A stretch of 64,000 nucleotides of DNA from Tetraselmis striata (GCA_006384855.1 VCJN01001948.1:1-64000); one strand, 5' to 3'; counted from the first letter of the stretch, positions 44,861-57,802 are shown. Notes: a model not told the origin generated them from the sequence alone. Numbers and translations: made by a program.

Positions 44861-47800
44861 ATGGACGACGCCGGTAACTTCAAGGTGTGGACTGTTGCGA
44901 GGGTGGATTTGTCCGTTACAGCCCTGCACCGAGTAGACATCCCCCCCCCCCCCCCCCCGCCCCCCGCCCCTTTCCCCGTCCACATGTTAACCACCAAAAA
45001 ACCCCAGTTTGACCACTCTGGCCGCGCTGTGCACACCAGGGCGTCATGCTCTGCGATCGACCCATGGACCCGCCTCGTGCGGGCGTGCCTGTGAGCCACG
45101 GAAAGTCGTGGATGCCGGCGTCCGGGAACGCGGACCGCTCCGTGGGGCTGCCACCCGGGCCCAGGGTGCGCGCAATGCCCTCCACAAACTGTCCAACCCA
45201 CCCCCGCCCATCAACCCGATTATTTCTGCAGCTATACCACCGCATGCGCATGACAGTGCTCTACATGGGCAACAGCTATGCCATTTCATAGAACGAAAGG
45301 TGTACGCCATACGCAGAAGCCAATGAAGCAGACTCCATCCGCATGACCTTGGTGGACTTTCCGTCTCTCTATCCTCTTGTGCTGCCTGCTCGCCTACCCT
45401 ACCTGCGCGCCAGCCCGCAGCGCCGAATGCGCCTGCTGCCTCCCCTGTCAATCCACTAGGTGGCGCGGCCCACCAAGGAAAAGGGGAAATCCACCGTGAT
45501 GGACAAGCACAGAAGGACGCTGCACAAGATGCAGAAGGAGCGGGCAAAGGAGACGGCCGCGGTAAAGGTGCGCTGCGGGGAGACGGGGCGGGGACAGGCC
45601 AGGCGCCCCTGCATGTTTGTCTCACGGCGCAGCGGCTGGCTCACCTTTGCACTGGCTTGCGCGGGGCCCTCGCCGCGTGCAGGACTTGGAGGCGGAGACG
45701 GAAGAGCGCATGAAGACGGTGGCGGAGTTTGGCACGGCGCTGAGGACGGCCATCCTGGATGGCAAGGTGCGGGGTGGCGCCGCATCCCCCCCCCCCCCCC
45801 CCCCCCCCCCACCCCCTCCCCCCTCCCCCCCGGCTGCGAGCGGCTCCTCTGCGTGACGGCGCTGAGGTGCTGGCACGTGTGTGGCGCAGGACGTGTCCAA
45901 GACGTGGTCCCCGGTCAAGCAGGCGGGGGAGGTGAAGCGCGTGCAGGAGGAGATCACGCTGGAGCGCACCGCCCTGGGCGCGCTGGCCACCAGCAGCGGC
46001 GCGCACTTCTCGCCCAACTCCACCAGGCGCTCCGCTGTGACGGTCGGCTCGCTGGACAGCTCGCCGGAGGGTGCGGATGCTTTTGAGAACTCGTTTCGAC
46101 GCATGGTGCCCCCCCCCCCCCCCCCCCCCCCCCCCATTTCCGGGTCTGTGTCCCCGCCTCCTGGGCATCCCACCATGACACAATGCACTTCAACATGTGC
46201 CGTCACCTCACACAACGAGTTTCCTGGAGAACAACGTGGGCAGCGTACCATAAACGTACTTTTTGATTTTAACAAGGCGTGAGATGCAGGTGTTCGCATA
46301 CATGTGATGCATGCGGGCATGTACATACAGGCTACAGTACGTGTATCACCGCTGCGAGTGTCGACGAGTCCATAAAAACCCCGTTTTTTAAGCCTCTAAT
46401 TGGGCGTGCATGCAACCCGTAGAAACATTCCCCACCAGTTTAGTCGCGCCAACAGTTGACATCCCGCAGGCAGGGCGAGTTACTAGTCGCAGTGTTCTTA
46501 TGGCCGCGCTGGCACCCTCACACGGGGCACGGTGCTGATGGCGGGTCCCTTGGTTTGCTGCGGCACAGCCCAAGTCCAGGGTGCCGGACGACTTTGTGGC
46601 GGGCGACCTGGACCAGGAGATGGAGGATCTTGTAAGCAGCGCGCTGGCGGAGCGCACCGCGGCGCCCGCAGCGCCCGCGGCGGCGGCGCAGGTGCTCACT
46701 GTGACGGCCGGCAAGGAGGCTGTGGCGGATGCGGCGGCCGCGCCGGGCAAGTCCAAGGGCGGGAAGGCCAAGGGCGGCCTGCCGGCCTGGGCGCTGTCCA
46801 GCGGGGCGGCGGAAGAGGTGGAGGAGGAGGAGGAGGAGGAGCTGCTGTCGTTTGTGGACTCCCTTGACTACGACAACTACATCGACGGGATCGATGACCC
46901 GGACGTGAAGGTGCCGCACTGCCCCCCCCCTCCCCCACCTTCCTCCCCTTCTTCCCTTGTCAGTTTTTGTTTTACTGTTAATGATGGCGATGATCACTGC
47001 AATGATGCCCATGCCCTCGACGCCATTGCCATCACCGTCATCTGGATCATCAAAAATACTGCTATTGCTGTGCCGGACACCATCCCGCCTTGAATGTCGA
47101 TATTCATTATTGAGTTTTGGACAACCACATCATGTCGGTATTACGCATCAACAGCCCCTGGAATGACATTGGGGGCTATCTAGTTCGCTGATGAGCGCCT
47201 TCGGTTGTGCCAGATAATGATGCAGGAGCTGCGCAAGGGCGAGGGCGTGATGTCGGACGCGGAGGAGAAGGCATGGAAGAAGGACTTTGTGACGGTGCTG
47301 AACCACCTGGCGATGAAGGAGGCCAAGGGGGAGTCGCTGGCGGAGAAGGCGGCGTCGCTGGCGGGGCTGAGCGATGGCGGCATGAGTACCGTCAGCCGCA
47401 TGACGGAGTCCATGCGCCAGAAGATGATGGCGGCCAGCGAGACGCGCTCTGCCATTGCGGCGGGCGAGGTCAAAAAGGCGCAGGACGGAGCCTGGGACGC
47501 GTCCACCGTGGCCGGCGACGTGAGTGGCCCCCTCCCCACACGAATATATGCATGTACAGAAATGGGTACATTTATATGGGTTTGGTGTTATTCCATACAT
47601 ATATGTACATATACATATGCATATATATGTATGTACATGTATAGCTACAGGTAAAGTACATGTATGGGTATGGGTATAGGTATGTGTGTGGGTATAGGTG
47701 TTGAATTAAATAATGAAGGTTTCACTATATATTATATAAAGATAAACGCAGAGGTGAATGTGTATATAGGTATATCTAGATTTTCTTCTGCAGCACACCA

Positions 47801-48011
47801 AAACAAATCCCATATCTGACAAAGAAATCCGCCCTTCTTCTCATGTCGTACCCACCAGGACACCGGCCGCTTTGAGAAGGTGGAGAAGTCCAAGGAGGCG
47901 GCCGACCTGCTGTGGGAGAACCCCGACATGAAGGGCGTGCACTCCATCGCCAGCGCGCGGCAGTTGCTGGAATCCGCAGGAGGGAAGCAGGGCGACGAGA
48001 CACAGCGGTAG
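44861..48011 (+). CDS. Seven-exon acidic coiled-coil protein, 410 aa
   Basis: Exons 44861-44884, 45460-45567, 45683-45766, 45890-46105, 46569-46910, 47214-47519 and 47859-48011 join in phase 0 at all six introns, giving 410 residues from MDDAGNFK to GDETQR. Donors are GTG-type (GTGTGG, GTGCGC, GTGCGG, GTGCCC, GTGCCG, GTGAGT) and acceptors are TAG or CAG. The protein is charged and helical. It holds DKHRRTLHKMQKERAKE, DLEAETEERMKTVAEFGTAL, an Ala-rich linker, an acidic run of about nine Glu followed by LLSFVDSLDYDNYIDGIDD, then MQELRKGEGVMSDAEEKAW and a C-terminal VHSIASARQLLESAGG. I do not recognise the family; the charged helical make-up is reminiscent of axonemal coiled-coil proteins, which is a weak guess. 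C runs follow the donors of introns 1, 3, 4 and 5, on the coding strand. Exon 1 is short and could have a longer 5' partner. Confidence 0.75.
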
Positions 48012-49191
48012 ACCGCGCAGATGTATGGGAATGGGGCTGCCCAGTGCGCTCTTGCACGGAGCCTGCCGGCACATTTGCCCTACTGACCAAAAACAAAGCA
48101 TAGCATCGTGTAAGCCCAACAGCACAACCATTCCTTCTATTTGCTTGCCGACTTGCGAGGACAGCAGCCTGCATGAAGAGCGGTGATGGTGTATGGAGAG
48201 AGCTCCTTGATGCTTGCCTGCCCGGACCAATGTGCAGCATAGCGGTGATTCTGCATGCGCGGTGCAGGTATCTAGAATGTGCGAAGAAGCCGCCCGCGCT
48301 GCGCTTGCAGGGCGCCCCCCCTGCAGGGGGGCAGGGGGAGGGAGGCGGGAGGTGTCGCCGGTGTCGCCGGAGTTTTTGTTTATACAATAACTCGTTGTCA
48401 CCCACGGAGAGATTCCTTGTGGAATCGTGTATTTAAAGCAGTCAAATAAGCGCGCGGCGCGCGCTCGTCATCGCATGATCGATGCCGCGGTACCACTGGT
48501 ACCCTGTAGTTTCGCGCCGAGGTTGAGGCACGTCGACGGAAATATGGGCGGTCGTGCACCACCAGGAGCCCGGCCAACAATCCGATACTAGGGCCCTGCT
48601 CATCCACTTGGGGCGGGGCGGGGCGCTGCCGGAGGCCTCTGTTCCTTTGTTCCGCGCCCCCTCTTATTGCTATTATGACAGCAGCGCAAGCAAAAGTCAT
48701 TTTGCCGCGGCCTCGCCCACGCGACGAAAGGTCGAGCAGTGCTTCAACAGTCACATCACACACAGGAACGGAATGCTCCCTGAACACCAGCATGCCCTGC
48801 AAATTTCAAGGCAAACATCACGCTACCAGCAGTCGCCGGGCGTGCCATACCGCCCTGTCGATGGCAGACTGGCAATGCAGCTATAGTATTACTGACTAGG
48901 TCACTTCGATAGTCTAGGTATGCGCTGTGAGCAGGTGAGCCTCATTCACGTGCTGCGCGCGCCTGAGCTCGGTGCCGGGAGCTCGGGGCACGCAGTGGAC
49001 GAGCACGGCGCTCGGAGCCCGGAGCTCGGGGCACGCTTGTCGCGGAGAGCCTCAGCGCTTGTGTCATTTCTTTATTTCCAGCAACCCATCGCCTCACCCT
49101 CCGCCTCTGCACTCATGCACACACAAGAGCCGACGTCAATTTCCGCGCTCCAGACCCAGGGATTCAGGGTGCACTTCGTCAAGAAGCTGGG
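48012..49191. other. Intergenic between two plus-strand genes
   Basis: This holds the 3' UTR of the upstream gene and the 5' region of the next. GAGCTCGGGGCACGC occurs twice (about 48979 and 49024), a local duplication. No RNA gene was seen. Confidence 0.4.
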
Positions 49192-50280
49192 ATGGGTGCG
49201 CGTTCATCGGAACACCTAGGCGGTGAAGCATCTGCAGGCGATGAAAACCAGATACGGTGAGACACATGCGGCGCGGCTTGGGCGCCACTGCTATGCCTCA
49301 CTGCCTCGCCCCTCCTCGCCCTGACGACACCCTACAAGGCCACAATCCAATCCAATATGCTGCTCCGACCAGCAGCTTCGCTGGAGTAGTCATGATTTGT
49401 TTTTTCAAGCGTTTTACTCTTGTTTTCTGGCGTTATTGCTGCACGCAGCGACTTCCGAGAGGAAATCGGCGACTCTACCAGCGGCTCGCCCCAGAGCTCC
49501 GTAGCAGGCATGTCGCCGCAGCAGTACGCCCGCATGTTCGCCGCGCGGGAGCTGTACCCCCCGGATTTCCCGCCCTTGCGTGGGGTCCGCGGCCGGTCTG
49601 TCCGCGGCGTGAAACCTGAGCATTTCGAGAAGCCGTCCGACGAGCCAGGCAAGAAGTTCTCGTGGATCTGCACGCCGGGGACATTGCAACCCCTCCTCGG
49701 GCTGACGCCGTGCGTGGCCATGGTGCAGCACGTCGGCTTCTCGACAAGCTGGTTGCGGGAGCGGCTGTCCGACGGGACGTCGCACAAGCTCGTCCTCTTC
49801 CCCGACGAGGCGACGCTGCCCGCGACGTGGGCCAACTTTATGGCCTCGATTCGGGAGACGTTTGGGGAAGACGTGCACGCCGCCCTGGCCCCACACCTCG
49901 CCTTGATGGAGAGCACGCCATGGCCCGAGATCGATCCCAGCAAGCGCTTCCGCACTGTTTCTCACCTCGCGGTGGCCGACAAGTATGGGGACCCTGCGGC
50001 GGGTACACCGCCACAGCCGTACTTCACCTCCGCATCGCGGCTGCTCAGGTGCCGACCCGACGTCACGTTGGCGGACGCGCGCGTATTTCGACCACAGCAC
50101 TGGATAAAACCACCACTTCCTGGGAGCGGGGCGCAGCCCGCAGGACCAGCCAGAGGCGTACACGCTCAATCGCCAACTGGCAGATACCTGATGGTGGTGG
50201 TGGTGCTTGAGATGGAAGTGACCGAGGTGGGTGTGGACAGGGAGGAGATGCACGGGAGGACGGACAAGGCTGGACAATAG
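49192..50280 (+). CDS. Two-exon protein of unknown function, 298 aa
   Basis: Exons 49192-49256 and 49449-50280 join at ATACG|GTGAGA and CACGCAG|CGAC, keeping frame (MGARSSEHLGG, then NQIRDFREEIGDS). The body reads MSPQQYARMFAARELYPPDF, WICTPGTLQPLLGLTPCVAM, VQHVGFSTSWLRERLSDGTS and HKLVLFPDEATLPATWANFM, followed by IRETFGEDVHAALAPHL. After PQHWIKPP the sequence becomes low-complexity up to the stop at 50278-50280, so the last 50 residues are doubtful. The compact, mixed hydrophobic pattern with single Trp and Cys residues argues for a folded domain. I do not recognise it. There is no transit or signal peptide. A longer antisense frame overlaps but has no protein-like pattern. Confidence 0.6.
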
Positions 50281-51456
50281 TAGGCCGTAAAAATACGAAC
50301 AATATTTCAAAAACATAATGAATAATATCAATAAATAACGCGTAGCTGCAGAAACAACCGATATAACAATAATCAATCGAAATTCAACACCGGAAAATCA
50401 TGAATAAGAGATAGTGTCGGTGCAATGTGAGCTTGCCATTGCTAGTTGGGCAGGGCAAGCTACGGACAGTGAGAACTGCGGGAGTAGACTGAATTACAGG
50501 ACGAGCATCACACTCACTGACTGACTGAGTACGCAAATGTACACAGAACTGCGAGATTGACGAGCATCTCGGGTTTAAAAGTGGTCCCGGTAGGCACGGG
50601 CCTAGACCCTGGGCAGCTCTGCTGCACGAAACCGGAATTTCACTCAGCCCTAAAGTACTGCAGGAAACTCGAGAGTTTTTGTGGACTGCTGTAGAGCCCC
50701 CGTTGTATCTGCTGCGCATGAATGCTGCTATACAGGTACATGCACATACTACTGCTGTTGCTGCGCGCTGACAAGCTGATTATAAATATTGTTATAATAA
50801 ATAATGCGCCACCTACTACTATTAATACCTGTGTATACTATGTTTGTCTAGTGCGCTAATATGTGCTGCCAATATGATGTGACGACGACGATGTCCATCA
50901 TCGTCGGTCGCCGTCGCGAGTGGATGAACCGTTACTTACATATCTCAGCTTGAGCTTTAAGAAAGGTAGAACGGTACCCCGGCAACGGGTAAATTTCGGG
51001 AGCGACTCGAAACCCCGCTTGTGCACACCATGCCTTACAAGTTTACACTGCCAGTTTCTCAGCCAGCGGCGCCTCCCGCTTGTGGCGGATGCAGCGGCGG
51101 AGGATTCTGGGCGGAAAGAAATAGTGTATATGTGTCATTGAAAGCAGCGACCCCGATACACAAATCACACTAGTCCATAAATGCATCAGTCCATACCACA
51201 AACAACCAGCCAAAAGGCACCCCGGAACTAAATATTCACATACATCAGCTAACAAGTTTCACTACAGATGCATTAAATTGTTACAGGCTATCGTACAGTC
51301 TGCTCCACGCCGCACTGAGCCGCGGGGCGGGCCGACTCGCCTACCTGGCGTGCTACATCACGAGCCCGGCTGCTGCATGCGGTACTAAAGGGGAGGTGGG
51401 GGCAATGTGGTACATCAATGCGGTGAAGGGGGGGAAGGGGGAGGAGGGAGTAATGG
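50281..51456. other. Intergenic, convergent 3' ends
   Basis: A plus-strand gene and the minus-strand HNH gene converge here. No gene, repeat or RNA is supported. The part at 50290-50400 and 50760-50880 is AT-rich. Confidence 0.45.
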
Positions 51457-54400
51457 CTATCGGGAGGGGTACAGCCGCGCGCGGTGGTCCTCCGGCAGGT
51501 AGTCCAGCCACTCGGCCGGAGGCGCCCGGATGTCGGTGGCCGTCATGTTGTTCACCACCTCCATCTGGAAGGGCGACGGCGCCTGCGAGGGGTGCGTGCG
51601 ACGACCCGGGGGGGGGGGGGGGGGGGGGGGGGATGTCAGCGTGTCAGGACGAAGGGGCGGACGCACCTACGCAAATGCTCCTATGCATTTGTCACAACGC
51701 GCCGACTTCGTCGTGGCCGGCGGTTTGTGGACATCCTTATGATATGCCGGTGCAGTACGCGCGCATTTATGGTTAATGTTTATATTCGCCATTATGAGCC
51801 CGGCAAATGAATGGTAAGCAGCGCGTGATTGAGATGTCTGGTATGTGTCCATCTTAGCCGTTGTAGGCTCTTCTCTAATACCGGCGCCGGCACAGTAGTT
51901 AGATCAACGCGAGTGAGAACCTGCTCAGCCTGCCAGAGGCCAAACGAAGACAGAACTATAGCTCGACTATGGCGGGTGTTCAAAAGGGTCGCATGCGAGC
52001 CCAATTAAAGGCCGATAACAGGGCGTACACTCGCGGTATACTGCTGTGAGGGACGGCCCGGGGGGGGGGGGGGGGGGGGGGCACCTTGGGCTGCCGCCGC
52101 AGCTTCCAGCCCAGCTCCTTGAGCGTCTTGCTGCCCTTGCGGCAGTTGCAGCTGGTGCAGCAGGTCACCAGATTCTCCCAGCTCCAGGAGCCACCCAGCG
52201 ACACCGGGTGCACGTGGTCCATGCTCAGGTTGCGCGAGCTGCCGCAGTACCTGGCGCCATCATGCAGGATGGCGTGGCAGGAGGGGGGTCAGAGGAGCAT
52301 CCCTGGGGAGCTGACATCATGCCCTGGCGCACAGCACCGCCCCGCCGCTCAACCCAACGGCCCATCCGCATCGCGCTACGCGAGACCGGCTTGCGCCTTC
52401 AAACTAGGAGGAAGAACCCGGCGCTTTCGATGTGGCGGAGGGCCGGTGGTGGAAGACTGGGGAGGGGGGGAGGGGGGGGGGGACTACATAAGCCGGCAAT
52501 ACATTGCGACACAGTCTGGGCAGCGGGCAGAGACTTGCCGCGTCAATCTCCGACTGTAACCGCAAATGTAGGTTGGGGACAGTCCGATTGACAGCATGCC
52601 TGCCCAGCACCAAAGACCAATGCAGCGCCGCCCAGAACCGATTCAACACACAACATAGACAACACGCGCGCATACAAATACAATTCGAAACGGTCTAACT
52701 AATTCAAACGGTCTCTGGGAAATAACGTGTTTCAGCCCCCCCCCCCCCCCCCCCCCGGCGAAATGAAGAAAAAAACATTCGAACGGGAAACAGTCATATA
52801 CAGTGCGGTGATCGGTATCCGGGCACCTGATGCGCGGTGGCTGAGACGGCAGGCGTGTGACCTATTCCGAAACAGCGCTCAAGGACGGTACCCTCAATGC
52901 TTGCGATGGGGGCCAGCGCAGCCATACACTCCTTACGTGCGGGCCACAAATATGTAAAGAGAATTGGGGCAGGGGAGAAGGGGGGGGGGGGGGGGGGGGG
53001 GGGGTCCGCTCACTGGCAGGAGTAGTCGTCCCGGATGAGGATGTAGCGGCGCACGCAGGGCAGCTGGCTGTCGCTCTTCTTGTTGAGGAAGAAGCGCACG
53101 CGCACGACCGCAGGCACGGGGTAGCTCTCGCGGCTGCAGCGCACCTGCTCCGAGTAGTACTCCAGCACGTCCGCCTGCGGGGGCGCATCACCACCATGCA
53201 GCCCCTGCTCGCTCAGCCAGCAGCGCCAAACAGAAGGTAACAGCCCCCCCCCCCCCCCCCCCCCCTCTCATAGGGCAGCGCGCATTGGCTCGCCTGCAAC
53301 TGGCAAATGCACAGCCCAATCCATCCCCGTCTCCATAAACTCCACAGATCGGCTCGCTACCCGGTGCACAGATGGGTGCACAGACCGTGCGTGACAGGCC
53401 TTAAATTCCGGCAGCATTCAAGCTGTGGGAACAAGGTTTGCCGATGTTTTCGCTGTGATTCCGTGTATCGCTGAACTCTTTTGACCACGTGGGGCCAGCT
53501 CTTGCTCGCAGTGCTGCTATTACTACCGCGCTGGCACCACTACGTCCCGAGCAACATCCCGCCTGCCAGAAGGCACCGCACGGCGAGGGGGAGGGGCGCT
53601 CCGATTTTCCGAATGGCCGCCGCACACATGTGGCTGCGAAGAACCGCACCCATATGGGTCAAACTCGCAAACAGCAACAGAGCACACTCGCTAGTGCTGT
53701 AGCATGGCATGGTCTCTGGGCGCAAGTCGCGGACAGCGCCGTCGACTGGGAGGGGGCCTGCGGGCCATGTTGGCGGAGAAAGTGGGCGATGCAGATGCTG
53801 TCATGTGGTCCACTGTGGCCGGCTGCCGTTCTTCAGCGAGTTCCCTGGAAATTTCACGCTGGAAATAGAGCCCACTGCAGCGAGATTTGTCTGCGTCCGC
53901 GTCCCGTGCATGCTTCAGCATAACCTCGATGACCCCGCCCGCTCCGGTGGAGGCTAACTCACTATGCTGTTTGGCGTTGTCTCCGATGGTGGGTGGTTGA
54001 GAGGTTTGGTAAGGGGGGAACCCCACCTTCTCGAGGAGGTCGAGGCAGATGGCGCGCTGCCAGTTGACGACGTCGATAGGCCGGTATGAGCAGTCGAGCA
54101 CGAGGGTGCGGCAGCGCTGCAGGGTCCGCAGCCTGCAGCGCCCGTCGGGGCCCTCCTCCACCGCAAGGCCGCCGCCGAGCGGGCTGACGCTGTTGGCAAG
54201 AGTAACACCCTCATCCAGGTCGTCCACCGAGAAGCTGCCGCCACGCGGCCGGGCGGACACGGTGGCGGTGCCGCCGGACGCAGCCGACGCGGCGGCCAGC
54301 CCCTTGCCGCCCGTCGCCTTGCTCTTCGGCGTAGTACCGCCCCGCTTCTTCGCGGCTTGGCACACCACCAGCCCGCCGGCCCGCCTGCGCAGCCGAGCGA

Positions 54401-54518
54401 GGAAACAGTCAGCCGAGCTGAGGCCTTGAACGCCCTCGGACCGCGATGAAGTAAAACTGGACGACAGGCACCGCAACTCGACGCGGTCGGCGCGGCTATG
54501 CCTGCCTGTCTCCCCCAT
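51457..54518 (-). CDS. Plastid-targeted HNH endonuclease-domain protein, 314 aa
   Basis: Minus-strand exons 54518-54027, 53174-53014, 52250-52085 and 51582-51457 splice in frame to 314 residues. The N-terminus (MGETGRHSRADRVELRC, later RRRAGGLVVCQAAKK) is Arg/Ser-rich with a V-x-C-x-A step, like an algal plastid transit peptide. The mature part starts LVLDCSYRPIDVVNWQRAIC and LDLLEK|ADVLEYYSEQVRC, the layout of cyanobacterial stand-alone HNH proteins. It continues RYILIRDDYSCQ|YCGSSRN and MDHVHPVSLGGSWSWENLV, then CTSCNCRKGSKTLKELGW. HNH residues are Asp-His (DHV), Asn (ENL) and the second Cys pair's Asn; two CxxC pairs bind zinc. The ending is PPAEWLDYLPEDHRARLYPSR. Plastid organelle DNA work is inferred. 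Two introns carry a C run right after the donors GTGAGC and GTGCCC. Met1 of the longer frame (55070) is unlikely, since the extra 184 residues have no pattern. Confidence 0.85.
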
Positions 54519-57500
54519 TACAGGCCGTGTAAGCAGCGCGAAATCCCGCGCCGTGCTCGAGGAGGGAGGGAAGTGACGACGGGGCGAGTACTGCAAGTGT
54601 GCTACTCTGACGCCGCTAGCAGGGCTCAACGTGTTTTGATCAGCAAGGGTAGCTTCAAGGGTGCGGGGTAGCTGCACTCGAGACTGGGGTGCGAGCGAGC
54701 CAGTCAGCAGCCGGCGTGTCTTTGCATGCGCGTCGCTGTGGTGCTGTCCGGCGCGTGGCGGGGGGGAGCTGGTTCTGGCAGAGTGACGGGACTGGGGCGG
54801 GGCAGCGAGGCAGGAGGAGGCAGAAATCCTATGCGGCAGTTTGACATGCGCCGAATCGCTCAGTGGTGCAGCGATAGACGGAAAAGCGCAGGTTTGGGGT
54901 GGCGCGGGGGTGGCAGGGTCGCGAGGCAGCAGCTCCGTATGGCGCCCCCAGCGGTGCTCTTCCGGGACGACCGGCGGTTGGTCCGTACGTCGTTTATGGG
55001 GAAGGCTACGGGAGCACGGGCGCACGCGGCGCTCCCCGCACGAACGCGCGGTTGCAGCGACGACCGCCATCGCTCGTGCGCGCTGCCACGGGCACGTCGT
55101 CCGGCTGGCGACTGGGCGGATACCTGGGGTACACGGTCGTCTGCGGGGCGGGCGGGGCGGCGCGCGTTTGCGCGCCGTGGCGGAGACGTGCGACGCGGCG
55201 GTTCGTCATCGCCTCCGGCCAGCTGCTGCCGCTGGCCGACGGGCTTCGTAGCGCGAAGACGCTCACCGCCATCTTATCCTCGCGGGCGGGAAAAATAGAG
55301 ATTCCGCCGTCCTCACTGGGGACGCTGGAATCGCGTCGTGTCGGGTAAAGGGCCAGGCTGGGGGTCGGTACAGTTGCTTGGCGCTGGGCGGTGATGTCGG
55401 GGTACGAGCTGGGGATGCGGCTGGGGATGCTCGAGGCGCGCCTTCCTGCAGCAGGACGACGAGGACGCGCGACGCGCGAGCGAGTTCCGAAAGTGGCGGG
55501 CCGGCGGTACGAGTACCAGTAGCGACTACAGGTACTGTGACTACAGGTATACTGGTACGCTTATCTAGCTACCAGTAGTCGCTACCAGTTAATGTGTGGA
55601 GGGCGGGGGCTATAAACTTTTTATACTCCATGCTTGCGTAGTTAGCGACATTATCGATGATTTACCGGAAGTGGGCACTTCAAATTCACATCATTTCGAA
55701 ATAACTCCGCTGAATAACTTACGGTCTTTGAAAAAGAAATTCAAAATTATTCCGGTGATGCCTCACGTCGATGGGGCAGAACCGCAGAATGTTGCTGTGA
55801 TGATTCATCATTGTGTCCTGGATAATTGAATGTGATGTGCGTTTCGTGTCGGAATGCAGAAATATTCCTCGTACAAGCGAAGTTCGGACAATCTGCACAC
55901 GCGCATTGTCATCAGCAGAGTAGACAGCGACGGTCATCCTGCGGTCCGTGCTGATCCCCGCGCGATTCGAATCACGACATGCTGATATGTTTTAGTCGCT
56001 ACATCGTCAAGACTCCACCTGCTACAGTATTTCCGCGGCGGTATATGCTGTGACTCTGTGAGGGGATAGTCGATCTTGCGCCGGCAATACAGGAGTAGAA
56101 TCGCTGTAGCGACTGCTTCAGTCCTATTCTGTGTAAGCTTACCATTTCCTATTCGTGTAAGGATTTTTTCCTTACCTATTTCAGCAGTTAGTTCGCGACT
56201 ACATGGCAACCGAACTTACGGGCGCAAGGCATTGCCAGCGTGGCAAATGCGCCAGATATTACCGAATAATGTACCTGGTGTAGCATCAAAGATTCGGAGA
56301 CACATGCGCTATGGCCGATCCGGATGGTGACCCACGTGACGCGGGGATGGAAGCAGATTGAAGGCTAGGCATCCAGTATTCCAGTACAGGTACTAAGAAG
56401 TTTTTACAGGTAAAATTACATGAGCTAGCAGCAGAAGGCGATATCAGGAAATCACCCCAAAAAAAGGACAATCAGAATAAAGTTCCTCTACAAGTTTTTA
56501 CAGGTACTCGTGTGAATTACAAAAGGGCAGTAGCAAATCCACCTACTGCTAAAAGTAGGTACTAGCGGTCCTCGCTACAGGTACTCACTCGTATAGGTAG
56601 ACTGTGCATATAGTCGCTACACACACAAGCATAACTGTGTGGTCACCACTCGCAATGTGGGCATTCCTTTACACCAACTGTGTCATAAAGCCTGACACCC
56701 GGTGGTGGGATAGTGTGCTGGTTGTACTCGCACCCGAGCCACGTATACATACTTGGCGGTGCACCCCCCCCCCCCCCCCCCACCCCTCCTTTAGCGATGC
56801 ACACAAGCGCCACGCTTGACTCCCCCTTTCACAGCATGGTTTCACCAACAATAATGAGGGCATTTCAGTGCACGCCATTTCCGTGCCACTCGGCCCACGA
56901 CAACGCGCTATGGGCACGTGGCCATGCACTGAAACATAGAAGCTTCGCCCTAGGGCAAGGAGGCCGCCTGAGAATCATTCGCCTCATACTTGCGCATGCA
57001 ACGTCGACAGCAACAATAATTTTGCCATGATTGTGCTCCAAAACAGTGGAGTCAATACAATTACGGCTTATCCCATCATCCCCCGAATTGCCTGGAAACA
57101 CCAGCTCTAGGACAGTCTTCGGCATCCCTGCCTTGTAGCGACATTCGTACTGTCTCGATGCCAATCATCAAACTATCGGAACGCGGATCCCCATTCCAAA
57201 CTTGACTGTCAGCAGCGCTACCACTTGCACCCCTACGGGTACGCAAGTGCGTACCCGCGACCGCTGTGCGGGCGCCTGTTGCCCGGGGCGGTACTTCGTA
57301 CACCACGAGACCATGGGCAAATGGCAACTAGCGGATAGTGTGTTCAAGGCGCGTTCAAGCTGTCCACTGCCGGACCCCCGTTCAATCCATGCAGGTCGCA
57401 TTGCGGCCAGGCAAACCGGAAGCGTGTCCCAACACCACGCCAAAGATACGATTGCATTTACATGGGGCGGGGGGAGGAGGTGGCGGCACAGCAGACCCCG

Positions 57501-57563
57501 CTCTGTTTGGAAGGGAAGGGGGGCGGCGTGGCACAACGCAGCGCACGGGGGCCTCACGCGCCC
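54519..57563. other. Intergenic between HNH gene and RMC1
   Basis: Both flanking genes run on the minus strand, so this holds the HNH promoter and the RMC1 3' flank. GC-rich ORFs on the plus strand at 54726-55348 have no recognised domain. Around 55530-55590 the motif CTACAGGTA and AGTAGTCGCTACCAGT recur. A 79-bp LINE-B fragment lies at 56413-56491. A C run occurs at 56764-56780. Confidence 0.45.
56398..56506 (-). mobile_element. 79-bp LINE-B fragment with 15-bp target duplication
   Basis: AAGTTTTTACAGGTA is repeated exactly at 56398-56412 and 56492-56506. The 79 bp between them, read on the minus strand, end with GATATCGCCTTCTGCTGCTA then GCTCATGTAATTTT, the LINE-B 3' end as at 44.4 kb. This is an extreme 5' truncation, and it fixes the LINE-B 3' terminus to within a few bases of CATGTAATT. 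Confidence 0.9.
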
Positions 57564-57771
57564 TCACACGCTGCCCGACGCCAGGTCCTCCATCCGCGGC
57601 ATGGGCGCCTTGCCCATGTTGCCTCCGTCCAGGAAGCGCGCGTACAGCTCCGCGTACGCCTGGAAGTTGTCCGGGATGTGCTCCTGCGCGCACAGCCTGT
57701 CAGAGCAACCCCATGCTGCGCGCCATCCCCACCTGGTGAACCCCCCCCCCCCCCCCTAACTAGGAGATGGG

Positions 57772-57802
<31 letters not shown>

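Noticed and set aside
45044-46326. Minus-strand ORFs over the 44.9 kb gene
   Set aside because: They run through the C tracts as poly-Gly and have no pattern, while the plus-strand exons join perfectly in phase 0.
49414-50376. 320-residue minus-strand ORF
   Set aside because: It is opposite a plus-strand frame that has a proper donor and acceptor and a protein-like composition. The minus frame is Arg/Gly-rich, as expected of an antisense shadow.
54726-55348. Plus-strand ORFs of 136-190 residues
   Set aside because: Three frames overlap in very GC-rich DNA, with no domain and no splice-compatible partner exon.
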